From Vibrio pelagius (lineage in GTDB: Bacteria > Pseudomonadota > Gammaproteobacteria > Enterobacterales > Vibrionaceae): DNA of 64,000 nucleotides. The notes beneath the pieces are model-generated. The model saw only the letters and a list, made by a program, of their open reading frames with translations. It had not been told where the DNA came from and searched no databases. The translations under genes were made by a program, and so were the position numbers. Below, piece by piece: positions 35,563-45,852 of this stretch; the first letter of the stretch is position 1, and every line of letters begins with the position of its first letter. The stretch is taken from NCBI RefSeq assembly GCF_024347575.1, contig NZ_AP025503.1:868001-932000 (forward strand), written 5' to 3'.

Positions 35563-37305
35563 GTGGCAGAAAATAGTCAAACAACAGATTTAGCCGTTAG
35601 TGATGCGAATGACCATGCACTCGTTGCAGGGGCAGACGTGGACAACGAAGGGCAAAACCCTGATCTAGGTGAGCGCAGTTCATCGAAGTTCGACATGGCG
35701 GTAGGTGATCTTGATCTCCTGCGTCAGGTCGTACTTGTTCTTTCGATCTCCATCTGTGTGGCGCTGATAGTGATGCTGTTTTTCTGGGTGAAAGAGCCAG
35801 AAATGCGTCCGTTAGGTGCGTATGAGACTGAAGAACTGATCCCAGTGCTTGATTACCTTGATCAGCAAAAAATCGAATACTCATTAGAAGGCAATACCAT
35901 TTCGGTTCCGGCCAGTGAATATAACTCACTGAAGCTGGACATGGTGCGTGCCGGTCTGAATCAAGAGAAAAACGCAGGTGACGATATCCTAATGCAGGAT
36001 ATGGGCTTTGGTGTATCTCAACGCCTTGAGCAAGAGCGTTTAAAACTGAGTCGCGAACGTCAGCTAGCGAAAGCGATCGAACAGATGAAGCAGGTGCGCA
36101 AGGCGCAGGTTTTGTTGGCGTTACCAAAACAGAGTGTGTTTGTTCGCCACAATCAAGAAGCATCAGCATCGGTATTTTTGACGCTTAAAACGGGGACTAA
36201 CCTCAAGCAGCAAGAGGTCGACTCTGTTGTGGACATGGTTGCCAGTGCTGTCCCTGGAATGAAAACATCACGAATTACGGTGACCGACCAACACGGTCGT
36301 CTACTAAGCTCTGGCTCTCAAGACCCTGCTTCAGCGGCTCGCCGGAAAGAGCATGAATTAGAGCGAAATCAAGAGCAGGCGCTTCGTGAAAAGATTGACT
36401 CGGTACTGATCCCAATTCTTGGTTTCGGTAATTACACCGCGCAAGTAGACATCCAACTTGATTTCAGTGCGGTAGAGCAGACTCGTAAGCGCTTTGACCC
36501 AAATACGCCAGCGACGCGCAGTGAATACACACTAGAAGATTACAACAACGGTAATATCGTCGCAGGCGTACCGGGTGCGTTGAGTAACCAACCGCCGGCG
36601 GATGCCTCGATTCCACAAGATGTGGCGCAAATGAAAGATGGCTCATTAATGGGCCAAGGCTCGGTTCATAAAGAAGCAACACGAAATTTTGAGCTCGATA
36701 CCACCATCAGTCATGAACGTAAGCAGAGCGGCACGGTTAACCGTCAAACTGTGTCAGTCGCGATTAAAAATCGCCAGTCTGTGAACCCAGATACTGGTGA
36801 AGTCGTTCACACACCGTTGAGCGAAACAGAGATTAATGCGATCAGACAAGTTCTGATTGGCACAGTTGGCTTTGATGAAGGCCGTGGTGATTTGTTGAAT
36901 GTGCTGAGCGTTCAATTTGCTCCGCAAGTGACCGATGTGCTGCCGGATGTGCCTATTTGGGATCACCCGAACTTCAACGATTGGGTTCGATGGTTTGCAA
37001 GCGCCTTGGTTATCATTGTTGTCGTTCTTGTACTGGTTCGTCCAGCTATGAAGAAACTGCTTAACCCAGCTGAAGACAGTGATGAACAAGCGTATGGTCC
37101 TGATGGATTACCGATTGGTGCTGATGGCGAGACCAGCTTGATTGGCAGTGATATTGAAGGTGGTGAACTGTTTGAGTTTGGCTCAAGCATTGACTTACCA
37201 AACCTTCATAAAGATGAAGATGTATTGAAAGCAGTACGTGCTCTGGTCGCAAATGAACCAGAGCTAGCGGCTCAAGTAGTTAAGAACTGGATGGCAGATG
37301 GCTAA
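35563..37305 (+). CDS. fliF: Flagellar MS-ring protein FliF
   Basis: Forms the MS ring in the inner membrane. The 580-residue protein has a cytoplasmic N-terminus, a first membrane segment (about 50-72), the periplasmic ring-building motifs (RLEQERLKLSRERQLAKAIEQM, VLLALPKQSVFVR), a second membrane segment (about 469-490) and the C-terminal FliG-binding helix (DVLKAVRALVANEPELAAQVVKNWM). It starts with GTG. fliG starts inside its last codons (8-base overlap). Confidence 0.96.
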   Translation: MAENSQTTDLAVSDANDHALVAGADVDNEGQNPDLGERSSSKFDMAVGDLDLLRQVVLVLSISICVALIVMLFFWVKEPEMRPLGAYETEELIPVLDYLDQQKIEYSLEGNTISVPASEYNSLKLDMVRAGLNQEKNAGDDILMQDMGFGVSQRLEQERLKLSRERQLAKAIEQMKQVRKAQVLLALPKQSVFVRHNQEASASVFLTLKTGTNLKQQEVDSVVDMVASAVPGMKTSRITVTDQHGRLLSSGSQDPASAARRKEHELERNQEQALREKIDSVLIPILGFGNYTAQVDIQLDFSAVEQTRKRFDPNTPATRSEYTLEDYNNGNIVAGVPGALSNQPPADASIPQDVAQMKDGSLMGQGSVHKEATRNFELDTTISHERKQSGTVNRQTVSVAIKNRQSVNPDTGEVVHTPLSETEINAIRQVLIGTVGFDEGRGDLLNVLSVQFAPQVTDVLPDVPIWDHPNFNDWVRWFASALVIIVVVLVLVRPAMKKLLNPAEDSDEQAYGPDGLPIGADGETSLIGSDIEGGELFEFGSSIDLPNLHKDEDVLKAVRALVANEPELAAQVVKNWMADG

Positions 37306-38356
37306 TGAAATTGTTCCACAAGGTGAAGGTGGAGAAGTAGCAGAAGTTGCGAACGTTGATATCGCATCAATTTCTGGTGACGAACGCGCAGCGATCTTGT
37401 TGTTAAGTCTTAACGAAGAAGACGCCGCGGGTATTATCCGACACCTTGAACCAAAACAGGTTCAGCGTGTGGGTAGTGCAATGGCGCGTGCCGCTGACCT
37501 TTCTCAAGAGAAAGTAGGCGCAGTACACCGCGCTTTCCTAGACGATATTCAGAAGTACACTAATATCGGTATGGGTAGCGAAGACTTTATGCGTAATGCG
37601 TTGGTGGCTGCTCTGGGTGAAGATAAAGCGAATAACCTTGTTGACCAAATCCTTCTAGGTACAGGCTCGAAAGGTCTTGACTCATTGAAGTGGATGGATC
37701 CTCGTCAGGTTGCGAGTATCATCATCAATGAGCACCCGCAGATCCAAACAATCGTACTCTCGTACTTAGAAGCGGATCAGTCGGCTGAGATTTTGTCGCA
37801 GTTCCCTGAGCGTGTTCGCTTAGATCTGATGATGCGTATTGCCAACCTTGAAGAAGTTCAACCTTCAGCACTGGCTGAGCTGAACGAAATCATGGAGAAA
37901 CAGTTTGCGGGTCAAGCTGGTGCTCAAGCGGCCAAGATTGGCGGCCTGAAGGCAGCAGCAGAGATTATGAACTACATGGATAACAACGTCGAAGGCGTGT
38001 TGATGGATCAAATCCGCGACCAAGACGAAGACATGGCAACTCAGATCCAAGACCTCATGTTCGTATTCGAGAACCTTATCGAAGTCGACGACCAAGGTGT
38101 TCAAAAGCTGCTGCGTGATGTACCACAAGACGTTCTTCAGAAAGCGCTTAAAGGCGCTGATGAAGGTCTGCGCGAGAAGATCTTCAAGAACATGTCTAAA
38201 CGTGCTGCCGATATGATGAGAGACGATATCGAGGCGATGCCGCCAGTGAAAGTATCGGATGTTGAAGCCGCTCAGAAAGAGATCTTGGGCATTGCAAGGA
38301 AAATGGCCGACAGTGGCGAGATTATGCTGTCTGGTGGTGCCGACGAGTTCCTATAA
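37298..38356 (+). CDS. fliG: Flagellar motor switch protein FliG
   Basis: Rotor protein that takes torque from the stators and switches direction. The 352-residue protein has the N-terminal FliF-binding region, the middle EHPQIQTIVLSYLEADQSAEIL motif and the C-terminal domain with the charged ridge (ALKGADEGLREKIFKNMSKRAADMMRDD). All are typical. It overlaps fliF by 8 bases and is followed at once by a strong hairpin with a T-run, unusual within this operon. Confidence 0.97.
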   Translation: MANEIVPQGEGGEVAEVANVDIASISGDERAAILLLSLNEEDAAGIIRHLEPKQVQRVGSAMARAADLSQEKVGAVHRAFLDDIQKYTNIGMGSEDFMRNALVAALGEDKANNLVDQILLGTGSKGLDSLKWMDPRQVASIIINEHPQIQTIVLSYLEADQSAEILSQFPERVRLDLMMRIANLEEVQPSALAELNEIMEKQFAGQAGAQAAKIGGLKAAAEIMNYMDNNVEGVLMDQIRDQDEDMATQIQDLMFVFENLIEVDDQGVQKLLRDVPQDVLQKALKGADEGLREKIFKNMSKRAADMMRDDIEAMPPVKVSDVEAAQKEILGIARKMADSGEIMLSGGADEFL

Positions 38357-38368
38357 GTTAGAAACGAC

Positions 38369-38398
38369 CAAGCCCCACACTGATGGGGCTTTTCTTTA
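38369..38398 (+). terminator. Intra-operon terminator between fliG and fliH
   Basis: AAGCCCCA (38370-38377) / TGGGGCTT (38384-38391), 6-base loop, then TTCTTTAT. It looks functional, yet fliH follows after 181 bases with no clear promoter motif. Confidence 0.82.
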
Positions 38399-38537
38399 TC
38401 GATTTCATTGTTATTTTTGGTTTGCATAAGCGGTGTGCTCGAACGGTTGGTTCTGACTAGTTTCCACTGGGTGACTGAGCTCTTACAGGATGAAGTAAGG
38501 TTATGTAAACTTTTGGTCTATTTGATAGGTATTTATT

Positions 38538-39338
38538 ATGTCAGGTGATAGAAAGCGCGGCTTTTTCCGTCCCGATGAGGACAACACGGTAGCGGAACCT
38601 CAGAAGTGGGGGCTGCCTGATTATACGTCTGAGACACACCAACAGGCGAAAGAGACCGCTTTTAACTACGACCCAAGCTGGATGCCAACCGTTGAAGAAG
38701 CGATTGAAGACGAAGAGCTAGTGTTGACCGAAGAGCAGATCGAGCTGATTAAGCAAGGGGCTTATCAGGAGGGTCTACACCAAGGTCAAGAAGCGGGCTT
38801 TAAACAAGGTTACGAGAAAGGCAAAGAAGAGGGTTTCGCGGCGGGCCATGCTGAAGGTACAGAAGCAGGCAAGCTAGAGGGCGTAACTGCTGGACAAGAG
38901 TATATTCAGCAACAAGTGGCTATTTTCATGGGGCTTGCCAATCAATTTGCTCAACCATTAGAGCTGATGAATGCTCAGGTTGAAAAACAGCTCGTCGATA
39001 TGGTGCTGACCATGGTTAAAGAGGTGGTGCATGTTGAGGTGCAGACCAACCCTCAAATTATTCTTGATACCGTGAAAGAGTCGGTTGAGTCTCTGCCTAT
39101 CTCAGGTCATGCAATCACGCTTAAGCTGCACCCTGAAGATGTCACAATCATTCGTTCAGCTTATGGTGAAACCGAACTGGATTGCCGTAACTGGACGCTT
39201 GTCGCTGAACCTGCATTGAATCGCGGTGATGTTCAGATTGAAGCGGGAGAGTCGAGCGTCAACTACCGTATGGAAGATCGTGTTCGTCAGGTTATCCAAA
39301 ATTTTTGTGGCGTGAATCGTCACCAAGGTAACGAATAG
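38538..39338 (+). CDS. fliH: Flagellar export ATPase regulator FliH
   Basis: Peripheral stalk that binds and restrains FliI and links it to the C ring. The 266-residue protein has an acidic N-terminus, a GxxxG-type segment (about 77-115, [22 protein letters not shown] and following), a coiled coil and a C-terminal FliH/V-ATPase-E-like domain ([24 protein letters not shown]). It ends with a stop that overlaps the fliI start by one base. Confidence 0.95.
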   Translation: MSGDRKRGFFRPDEDNTVAEPQKWGLPDYTSETHQQAKETAFNYDPSWMPTVEEAIEDEELVLTEEQIELIKQGAYQEGLHQGQEAGFKQGYEKGKEEGFAAGHAEGTEAGKLEGVTAGQEYIQQQVAIFMGLANQFAQPLELMNAQVEKQLVDMVLTMVKEVVHVEVQTNPQIILDTVKESVESLPISGHAITLKLHPEDVTIIRSAYGETELDCRNWTLVAEPALNRGDVQIEAGESSVNYRMEDRVRQVIQNFCGVNRHQGNE

Positions 39339-40657
39339 TGCTTGAGCTTGCAGACCGCCTTGGGCAATACAAAGTTGATGGTCTTAAGTCTCGACCAATT
39401 GCGTCAGGAAAACTGGTGCGAGTGGTCGGTTTGACGCTAGAAGCGACGGGATGCAAAGCGCCGATCGGCAGCTTGTGTTTGGTCGAAACCATGTCAGGGC
39501 AGATGGAAGCGGAGGTAGTCGGCTTCTCTGGTGACAACCTATTTCTAATGCCTAGCGAGCAGATCACCGGTATCTTGCCGGGCGCGCGAGTGACCCCGAT
39601 GACAAGTGAGAGTGGCATTCCTGTTGGTATGGAACTGCTTGGTCGCGTGATTGACGGTGTGGGTAACCCTCTGGATGGCTTGGGACCACTCTATACTGAG
39701 CATCGCGCCTCTTTTAATGCTGAACCCATCAACCCATTGGCACGCAAGCCGATATCAGAACCTCTCGATGTTGGTTTAAAGGCTATCAACGGCTTACTTA
39801 CGGTAGGTAAAGGCCAACGTATTGGCCTGTTTGCAGGTTCTGGTGTGGGTAAATCGGTGACACTTGGCATGATGACTCGAGGTACAACCGCGCAAGTGGT
39901 GGTCGTGGGTCTGATTGGTGAGCGTGGGCGAGAAGTTAAAGAATTTATTGAAGAGATCCTAGGCGAGGATGGCCGTAAGCGTTCGGTTGTCGTAGCCGCG
40001 CCTGCCGATGCGTCACCTTTGATGCGACTCAAAGGCTGTCAAACGGCGCTGACAGTAGCAGAATACTTCCGTGATCAAGGTCTTGACGTATTGCTATTGA
40101 TGGATTCACTGACCCGTTTTGCGCAAGCTCAGCGTGAGATTGCCCTATCTGTTGGAGAGCCGCCAGCAACCAAAGGTTACCCACCGTCGGTGTTTGCTAA
40201 ATTGCCTGCACTGGTTGAGCGTGCCGGTAATGGCAGTGATGAACAAGGCTCAATTACTGCTTTCTTTACGGTTTTGACCGAAGGTGATGATCTTCAAGAT
40301 CCGATTGCCGACGCGTCGCGAGCGATTCTTGATGGTCACGTCGTGCTGTCTCGTGAGATGGCGGACGCGGGTCACTATCCTGCGATTGATGTAGAGAAGT
40401 CGGTGAGTCGTGTTATGCCGCAAATCACCACCGAAGAGCATGTACTGATGTCGAAAGCGGTAAGACAGGTACTGTCGATTTGTCGTAAGAACCAAGATTT
40501 GGTCTCTATCGGTGCCTACAAGCCGGGGACAGATCCAGCGATAGACAGTGCCTTTACGCTTAAGCCGAAACTCGATGAATATCTGCAGCAGAAAATGAAA
40601 GAGACGGTACCTTACGATATGTGTGTCAATATGCTGAAACACGTGTTGGGAGGTTAG
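39338..40657 (+). CDS. fliI: Flagellum-specific ATPase FliI
   Basis: Hexameric ATPase of the flagellar export apparatus, related to F1-beta. The 439-residue protein has the Walker A motif FAGSGVGKS (Lys172), Walker [18 protein letters not shown] and the [18 protein letters not shown] sequence common to FliI/YscN ATPases. Start is GTG, overlapping the fliH stop. Confidence 0.97.
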   Translation: MLELADRLGQYKVDGLKSRPIASGKLVRVVGLTLEATGCKAPIGSLCLVETMSGQMEAEVVGFSGDNLFLMPSEQITGILPGARVTPMTSESGIPVGMELLGRVIDGVGNPLDGLGPLYTEHRASFNAEPINPLARKPISEPLDVGLKAINGLLTVGKGQRIGLFAGSGVGKSVTLGMMTRGTTAQVVVVGLIGERGREVKEFIEEILGEDGRKRSVVVAAPADASPLMRLKGCQTALTVAEYFRDQGLDVLLLMDSLTRFAQAQREIALSVGEPPATKGYPPSVFAKLPALVERAGNGSDEQGSITAFFTVLTEGDDLQDPIADASRAILDGHVVLSREMADAGHYPAIDVEKSVSRVMPQITTEEHVLMSKAVRQVLSICRKNQDLVSIGAYKPGTDPAIDSAFTLKPKLDEYLQQKMKETVPYDMCVNMLKHVLGG

Positions 40658-40711
40658 CTCTGTGACGATCTTTAATGATATGACAGTGTTCAATAAGCTG
40701 AGTGTTTGCTG

Positions 40712-41149
40712 ATGGATAACGCACTTGAATTCTTGCTAGAGCAAGCAAAAGAAAAAGAGAATCAGGCGGTGTTGGCACTCAACAAAGCCAATGCTGAGCT
40801 GCAAGGTTATTACGAACAAGTCGCGCAGATTGAGAAATACCGTTTGGATTATTGTCAGCAGTTAGTCGACCGCGGTAAAGCAGGGCTAACAGCAAGTCAA
40901 TATGGACACCTGAATCGATTTCTTACTCAATTAGATGACACGCTATCCAAACAAAAAGAGGCAGAAGGTCACTTCAAGAGCCAGGTTGATAACTGCCAAG
41001 AGTATTGGATGGAGCTGCGCAAACAGCGTAAGTCGTACGAATGGTTAATGGAAAAGAAGCAGAAAGAAAAAGCGAAGCTGCAAGACCAACGTGAGCAGAA
41101 ACAGATGGATGAGTTTTCGACGTTGTTATACAGCCGACAACGTCGCTAG
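40712..41149 (+). CDS. fliJ: Flagellar export protein FliJ
   Basis: Coiled-coil stalk protein that links FliI to FlhA. The 145-residue protein is one long helical hairpin rich in Lys, Gln and Glu (residues about 5-140), with KENQAVLALNKANAELQGYYEQ near the start and YEWLMEKKQKEKAKLQDQREQKQMDEF near the end. ATG 40712 is used; in-frame TTG/CTG codons just upstream have no better ribosome site. It closes the fliEFGHIJ group. Confidence 0.93.
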   Translation: MDNALEFLLEQAKEKENQAVLALNKANAELQGYYEQVAQIEKYRLDYCQQLVDRGKAGLTASQYGHLNRFLTQLDDTLSKQKEAEGHFKSQVDNCQEYWMELRKQRKSYEWLMEKKQKEKAKLQDQREQKQMDEFSTLLYSRQRR

Positions 41150-41201
41150 TCTTTCCCTCGAAATTACATTTTATTGACCTTTCTCACAGTATCGTCATCT
41201 C

Positions 41202-41217
41202 AGGCATGTTTTTTGCT
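41202..41217 (+). promoter_or_regulatory. Sigma-54-like promoter before fliK
   Basis: AGGCATGTTTTTTGCT has GG-N10-GC spacing with a good -12 half and a T-rich spacer; the first base is A instead of T. It lies 109 bases before the fliK ATG. Confidence 0.7.
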
Positions 41218-41325
41218 TCATTAGCTCTGTTATTACGCTCTTGAATCTTTAGGGTTCGGAGTTTCACTTTCTTTTTGCCGCTCCAAGTACCTTGGCGTCA
41301 AAGTGATTAGATAGAGCTTGTACAT

Positions 41326-43428
41326 ATGAATGTTAGTCCTTCTTCAAATTCAGTCACTAGCAAAGCCACTTCACTGTTGGAGGCGAGTGGTTCTTCAGCA
41401 CAAACAAGCGAAAGCAGTGAAGGTAAAGGTTTCTTCGTTTCCCTGAAAGACGCACTGGGTTTTGGTGAAGAGGTAAAAACCCAGGCAGCTAAAGGCAACG
41501 AGTCAGGCGATGCCCAGCAAGTAACCGCAGACTCTGATGATACTGAAAAGTCGGAGAATGTCGCCGATACCGCTAAGAAAGTGGCTAGCGACGGACAAGC
41601 GTCAGACGGACAGACGGCGTCACAGAGTGAAGATGCGCTTCTAAAAAGCGAGAGTGCCGACAATACCTCGGCCTCAGATGATAAGTCGGTTAAAAAGAGC
41701 AACACTGCAGACGCAAATAAAGCTGGGGCTCTTGAAAATGGTGTGCAAAAACCGGCAACACAGGATGTTATTGCTTCAGACAAATCACAGGCCCCTGCGG
41801 AGGCATCATCTGCAGTAGAAAAAAGCGTTTCACAGCCAAATACGGCGGCAGAGCCAATGGCTGAAAACAGGTCTCAACCAGTTCAATCGAATGGGCCAGA
41901 GTTAACACAGGTTGACCGACAAACGACGGATGCGAGTAAGGCGTCTGCCGCAATGAGTGAAGGCAATAAGCTGCTCGGCCAACTGGATGAGGCAAATAAA
42001 ACCTTACAAACTTCAGCAAACGGCAAAGACTTGCCTCAAGTCGATTCGACACCAGTTGCGATGATGAGTGACGATGTGCCTGTGCCTCAACTTAAACAAG
42101 CACAACTGCAGCAATTGAAGCAGCAGGGTGTGGCACCGCAGCAGATCGAACCATCAGTCAAAGTCGAGCAAAGTACAGTGACTTCTGCTTCTGAGCCAGT
42201 TCAACCGTCGCAAGTGTTGACGCAAGCAGAGTTGGAATTGGCGGCTGAGGTAGAAATGCATACTCAAGCCATTAATCAATTGAACACCCAAATTGAAGCA
42301 ACCGAAATGGTTGTGAATGAGCTAGAGACGAAACAGTTAAGTGGCGAGGATCTTTCCGATGCTGAAAAGGCGACTTTAGCAAAAGCTTCGTCTGAACTAG
42401 TCGTGCTTCAACAGCAGCGTACACAGTTAGTTGAACAGGCGAGTCAGCTGGTTAGCCAAGCGCCTGCTGCGATCAATTGGGATGCACCACCGGAAGCATC
42501 AGACGTTGCAACGGATAATCCCGAAGAGTGGGTCGCAGCAACGACGGTAGCAGCAGGAGCAAGTCAGCAGATAATGCAACAGAATGTGGCAGTGGATAAA
42601 GCTCAAGCGGCACTCGCTCAGTCAAATCACGCCCAATCTGTTCAAATGCAACAAGTTCAGCAAGCGGCAGCCCAACAAGCATCGAGTGCTTCGTCGGGAG
42701 CTTCTTCAGCACAGGGCTCGTCGCCAGATTTGAACCTCGCAGCCACACATAACGCCGCAACCAATCTAATGGGTACGGAGATGTTAGCTGCTAAGGCTGG
42801 AACTAAGGACGTAATGCTTAAAGCCGGCGCAGGAACGGCAGCACTGGCTGGTTTAGGGCGAGCAACGGGCAAAGAAGACAGTAAAGAGAGCAGTTTTGCA
42901 CAGCAAATAGCCTCAGCAGCAGGCGTGCAAGGGACGACACCGGTAGGTTCAGCACCGACGCGAGCTGAGATTCAAGCTGCGCAACAAGCACCGCTTCAGC
43001 TAACCAAGGAGCTCGCCAACGAGCAAGTAGCTGAAAAGGTGCAGATGATGATGTCCAAAAACTTAAAGAATTTGGATATCCGACTGGACCCGCCAGAGCT
43101 TGGGCAGTTAAAGATCCGCATGACAATGAATAATGACGTGGCGAATGTGCACTTTACGGTGACTAACCAGCAAGCTCGCGATGTGATTGAACAGACATTG
43201 CCAAGACTGCGTGAGATGCTTGCACAGCAGGGTATGCAGCTTGCGGACTCCTCCGTGCAGCAACAAAGCACAGGGCAAGGACAAGCGCGCTACAATGGCG
43301 GTGATGGGGTTGGACAATCAGGTTCAGGAGGTGCAAATGATGGGCAAGGTGACGAAAACCTTGATAGCAACAGCAATCTTGAATTGAATGTCGCGTCAAA
43401 GCGTGATGGAATTAGTTATTACGCCTAA
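41326..43428 (+). CDS. fliK: Flagellar hook-length control protein FliK
   Basis: Molecular ruler that measures the hook and switches export specificity through FlhB. The 700-residue protein has a very long Ser/Ala/Gln/Glu-rich region of low complexity (about 1-540), expected to be unfolded for export. The compact C-terminal Flg_hook domain (about 550-655) is centred on LDIRLDPPELGQLKIRM and QARDVIEQTLPRLREMLAQQG. It then has a Gly/Gln tail. The long middle shows poor residue conservation but no frameshift. First gene of fliKLMNOPQR-flhB. Confidence 0.93.
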   Translation: MNVSPSSNSVTSKATSLLEASGSSAQTSESSEGKGFFVSLKDALGFGEEVKTQAAKGNESGDAQQVTADSDDTEKSENVADTAKKVASDGQASDGQTASQSEDALLKSESADNTSASDDKSVKKSNTADANKAGALENGVQKPATQDVIASDKSQAPAEASSAVEKSVSQPNTAAEPMAENRSQPVQSNGPELTQVDRQTTDASKASAAMSEGNKLLGQLDEANKTLQTSANGKDLPQVDSTPVAMMSDDVPVPQLKQAQLQQLKQQGVAPQQIEPSVKVEQSTVTSASEPVQPSQVLTQAELELAAEVEMHTQAINQLNTQIEATEMVVNELETKQLSGEDLSDAEKATLAKASSELVVLQQQRTQLVEQASQLVSQAPAAINWDAPPEASDVATDNPEEWVAATTVAAGASQQIMQQNVAVDKAQAALAQSNHAQSVQMQQVQQAAAQQASSASSGASSAQGSSPDLNLAATHNAATNLMGTEMLAAKAGTKDVMLKAGAGTAALAGLGRATGKEDSKESSFAQQIASAAGVQGTTPVGSAPTRAEIQAAQQAPLQLTKELANEQVAEKVQMMMSKNLKNLDIRLDPPELGQLKIRMTMNNDVANVHFTVTNQQARDVIEQTLPRLREMLAQQGMQLADSSVQQQSTGQGQARYNGGDGVGQSGSGGANDGQGDENLDSNSNLELNVASKRDGISYYA

Positions 43429-43482
43429 TATTAGGTGCACACCAAACAGTTAGATGGTTTTAACGACGAATTAGAGATAAGC

Positions 43483-43971
43483 ATGGCAGAAGAACAAGAA
43501 GCACCCAAAGGCAAAAATAAATTACTGATCATTATAATTGCAGTTGTCGTGTTACTACTGGGTGGTGGTGGTGCAGCATTTTTTTTAATGGGCTCTGACA
43601 GCGGTGCTGCGGAAGCAGAAAACAACGCGCAAACACCAATGACAGCAGCCGAACCTGTCGCTTATGTCAATATTCCACAGCCGTTCCTATTTAATGTCTC
43701 TGGCGATAAAAAGGATCGTCTTGTTCAGATTAAAGCGCAATTAATGGTGCGTGGCAGTAATAATCAAGAACTTGCTCGTTACCATTCACCATTGGTTGAA
43801 AGCACTCTTTTGGCTACGTTTGCGTCCGCGACGGTAGATCAACTACGATCGCCAACAGGGCGTATCGAGCTGCGAGATAAAGCGACAGAAGATATTAAAG
43901 CGAGCCTGACTCAGGCCGTTGGGCAACCTGTTATTGAAAAAGTGTTATTCACTGACTTTGTGATTCAGTAG
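43483..43971 (+). CDS. fliL: Flagellar basal-body-associated protein FliL
   Basis: Single-pass inner-membrane protein that rings the stator units and supports torque at high load. The 162-residue protein has one membrane segment (about 14-37) and a periplasmic stomatin-like domain with YVNIPQPFLFNVSGDKKDRLVQIKAQLMVRG. ATG 43483 is preferred to a GTG at 43435, which would add 16 residues of unrelated character. fliM follows after 7 bases. Confidence 0.94.
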   Translation: MAEEQEAPKGKNKLLIIIIAVVVLLLGGGGAAFFLMGSDSGAAEAENNAQTPMTAAEPVAYVNIPQPFLFNVSGDKKDRLVQIKAQLMVRGSNNQELARYHSPLVESTLLATFASATVDQLRSPTGRIELRDKATEDIKASLTQAVGQPVIEKVLFTDFVIQ

Positions 43972-43978
43972 GCAATCC

Positions 43979-45022
43979 GTGACCGATTTATTAAGCCAAG
44001 ACGAAATTGATGCGCTGTTACATGGTGTAGATGATGTTGAAGAGGTAGAAGAAGTCTCAGAAACGGAGTCCGACAATGCCGTTAACTTTGACTTCTCTTC
44101 TCAAGATCGAATTGTTCGTGGTCGAATGCCGACCCTTGAGCTTATTAACGAGCGTTTTGCGCGTCATATGCGCATTAGCTTGTTTAATATGTTGAGAAAA
44201 ACGGCGGAAGTTTCGATTAACGGTGTACAAATGATGAAATTTGGTGAATACCAAAATACATTGTACGTACCGACCAGTCTTAACATGGTGCGTTTCAGAC
44301 CACTGAAAGGTACGGCACTGATCACGATGGAAGCACGCTTGGTGTTCATTTTGGTAGAGAACTTCTTTGGTGGCGACGGTCGATTCCACGCCAAGATTGA
44401 AGGTCGTGAATTTACCCCAACGGAACGCCGTATTATTCAGCTACTTCTTAAAATAGTGTTTGAAGACTACAAAGAAGCGTGGTCGCCAGTGATGGGCGTT
44501 GAATTTGAATACTTAGATTCAGAAGTAAACCCAAGCATGGCAAACATCGTGAGCCCAACTGAGGTTATCGTGGTGAGTTCGTTCCATATTGAAGTTGATG
44601 GCGGTGGGGGCGACTTCCACGTTGTGATGCCGTATTCGATGGTAGAGCCAATCCGTGAATTACTCGATGCTGGTGTTCAGTCAGATAAGATGGAAACCGA
44701 CGTGCGTTGGAGCACTGCTTTACGTGATGAGATCATGGATGTTCCGGTTAACTTTCGTGTAAACCTTCTTGAGCAAGATATCTCGCTACGTGACCTAATG
44801 GAGCTACGTCCGGGTGATGTGATTCCAATGGATATGCCAGAACATGCGACCATGTTTGTTGAAGAACTCCCTACGTATCGTGTGAAAATGGGGCGCTCTG
44901 GAGAGAAGCTGGCTGTTCAAATATCCGAGAAGATTGAACGACCGCATGTGGTTAAAACAGACCTAGCGTTCTTGGGTAAAGACTTGATGTCTGAGCTTGA
45001 GAATGATGAAGACAACGAATAA
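43979..45022 (+). CDS. fliM: Flagellar motor switch protein FliM
   Basis: C-ring protein that binds phosphorylated CheY and joins FliG to FliN. The 347-residue protein starts with GTG. The N-terminal CheY-docking peptide is LSQDEIDALLHG (residues 5-16). The middle CheC-like domain and the C-terminal SpoA-like domain (DVPVNFRVNLLEQDISLRDLMELRPGDVIPMD) are complete. Its docking peptide resembles the end of CheZ and a motif repeated in the CheA linker. Confidence 0.97.
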   Translation: MTDLLSQDEIDALLHGVDDVEEVEEVSETESDNAVNFDFSSQDRIVRGRMPTLELINERFARHMRISLFNMLRKTAEVSINGVQMMKFGEYQNTLYVPTSLNMVRFRPLKGTALITMEARLVFILVENFFGGDGRFHAKIEGREFTPTERRIIQLLLKIVFEDYKEAWSPVMGVEFEYLDSEVNPSMANIVSPTEVIVVSSFHIEVDGGGGDFHVVMPYSMVEPIRELLDAGVQSDKMETDVRWSTALRDEIMDVPVNFRVNLLEQDISLRDLMELRPGDVIPMDMPEHATMFVEELPTYRVKMGRSGEKLAVQISEKIERPHVVKTDLAFLGKDLMSELENDEDNE

Positions 45023-45046
45023 TAAGTACGAAAATAGGATTTGGTA

Positions 45047-45457
45047 ATGGAACCTAGTGAAGATCAAAAGTTGGCAGACGAGTGGGCTGCCGCGCTTGGT
45101 GAAGATCCGTCGGCACCTTCGATGGATGCGGATGATGTGTTAGCCGCACCACTGGATGAGCTGACAGATTCATCCTCGCCTATCTCTGAAGATGAGCGTC
45201 GTAAGCTCGACACCATCATGGACATTCCGGTGACTATTTCGATGGAAGTAGGGCGTTCGCAAATCAGCATCCGTAACTTGTTGCAATTAAACCAAGGTTC
45301 TGTTGTAGAGTTAGATCGCATTGCGGGTGAATCTTTGGATGTGATGGTTAACGGCACCTTAATTGCTCATGGCGAAGTGGTTGTGGTCAATGACAAGTTT
45401 GGTATTCGTTTGACCGACGTAATCAGCCAAACAGAACGTATTAAGAAACTGCGTTAA
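45047..45457 (+). CDS. fliN: Flagellar motor switch protein FliN
   Basis: C-ring base protein. The 136-residue protein has an acidic N-terminal half with DDVLAAPLDELTD, then a SpoA-like domain (IMDIPVTISMEVGRSQISIRNLLQLNQGSVVELDRIAGESLDVMVNGTLIAHGEVVVVNDKFGIRLTD in parts). ATG 45047 has AGGA 7 bases upstream; the frame is open 6 bases further but that TTG lacks a site. Its stop overlaps the fliO ATG (TAATG). Confidence 0.96.
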   Translation: MEPSEDQKLADEWAAALGEDPSAPSMDADDVLAAPLDELTDSSSPISEDERRKLDTIMDIPVTISMEVGRSQISIRNLLQLNQGSVVELDRIAGESLDVMVNGTLIAHGEVVVVNDKFGIRLTDVISQTERIKKLR

Positions 45458-45852
45458 TGGCAATACGGACTCAAACGCTGGTGGCGATGGGGATAATCAT
45501 GGCGCCATCTTATGCATTCGCTGCCGCGCCAGACCTCGATTTAGCGACCACATTTGGGTCGCTAATTTTGGTTATAGGCTTCATCTTATTTCTTGCTTGG
45601 TTACTTAAACGTATGCAAGTGCCAGCGATGAGCAACCAGCAAGGTTTGTCGATTATTCGCCAAATTCCAGTAGGTACTAAAGAGCGTATCGCGATTGTTC
45701 AAGCGGGAGAAGAGCAGTTCTTGGTCGGTATTACCAGCCAATCGATTCAGCTGATCTCAAAGCTTGAAGAGCCTTTATCAAAAGAGATGTTGGAAAAAAG
45801 CACCTTTTCAAATCAACTCTCTCAGCTAATGAAGAAAGATGCCAACAAGTAA
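45457..45852 (+). CDS. fliO: Flagellar export-gate assembly protein FliO
   Basis: Helps FliP fold into the export gate. The 131-residue protein has a hydrophobic N-terminal signal-like segment (about 8-24), a membrane segment (about 31-48, [15 protein letters not shown]) and a cytoplasmic part with [26 protein letters not shown], which is the FliO signature. It is overlapped by fliN at the start and by fliP at the end (14 bases). Confidence 0.94.
   Translation: MAIRTQTLVAMGIIMAPSYAFAAAPDLDLATTFGSLILVIGFILFLAWLLKRMQVPAMSNQQGLSIIRQIPVGTKERIAIVQAGEEQFLVGITSQSIQLISKLEEPLSKEMLEKSTFSNQLSQLMKKDANK

Noticed and set aside
38418..38434. Sigma-54-like GG...GC before fliH
   Set aside because: Only nine bases lie between GG and GC and the -12 half is poor.
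41307..43399. Several long minus-strand frames opposite fliK
   Set aside because: They mirror the low-complexity Ser/Ala/Gln codons of fliK, have no ribosome sites and no recognisable domains.
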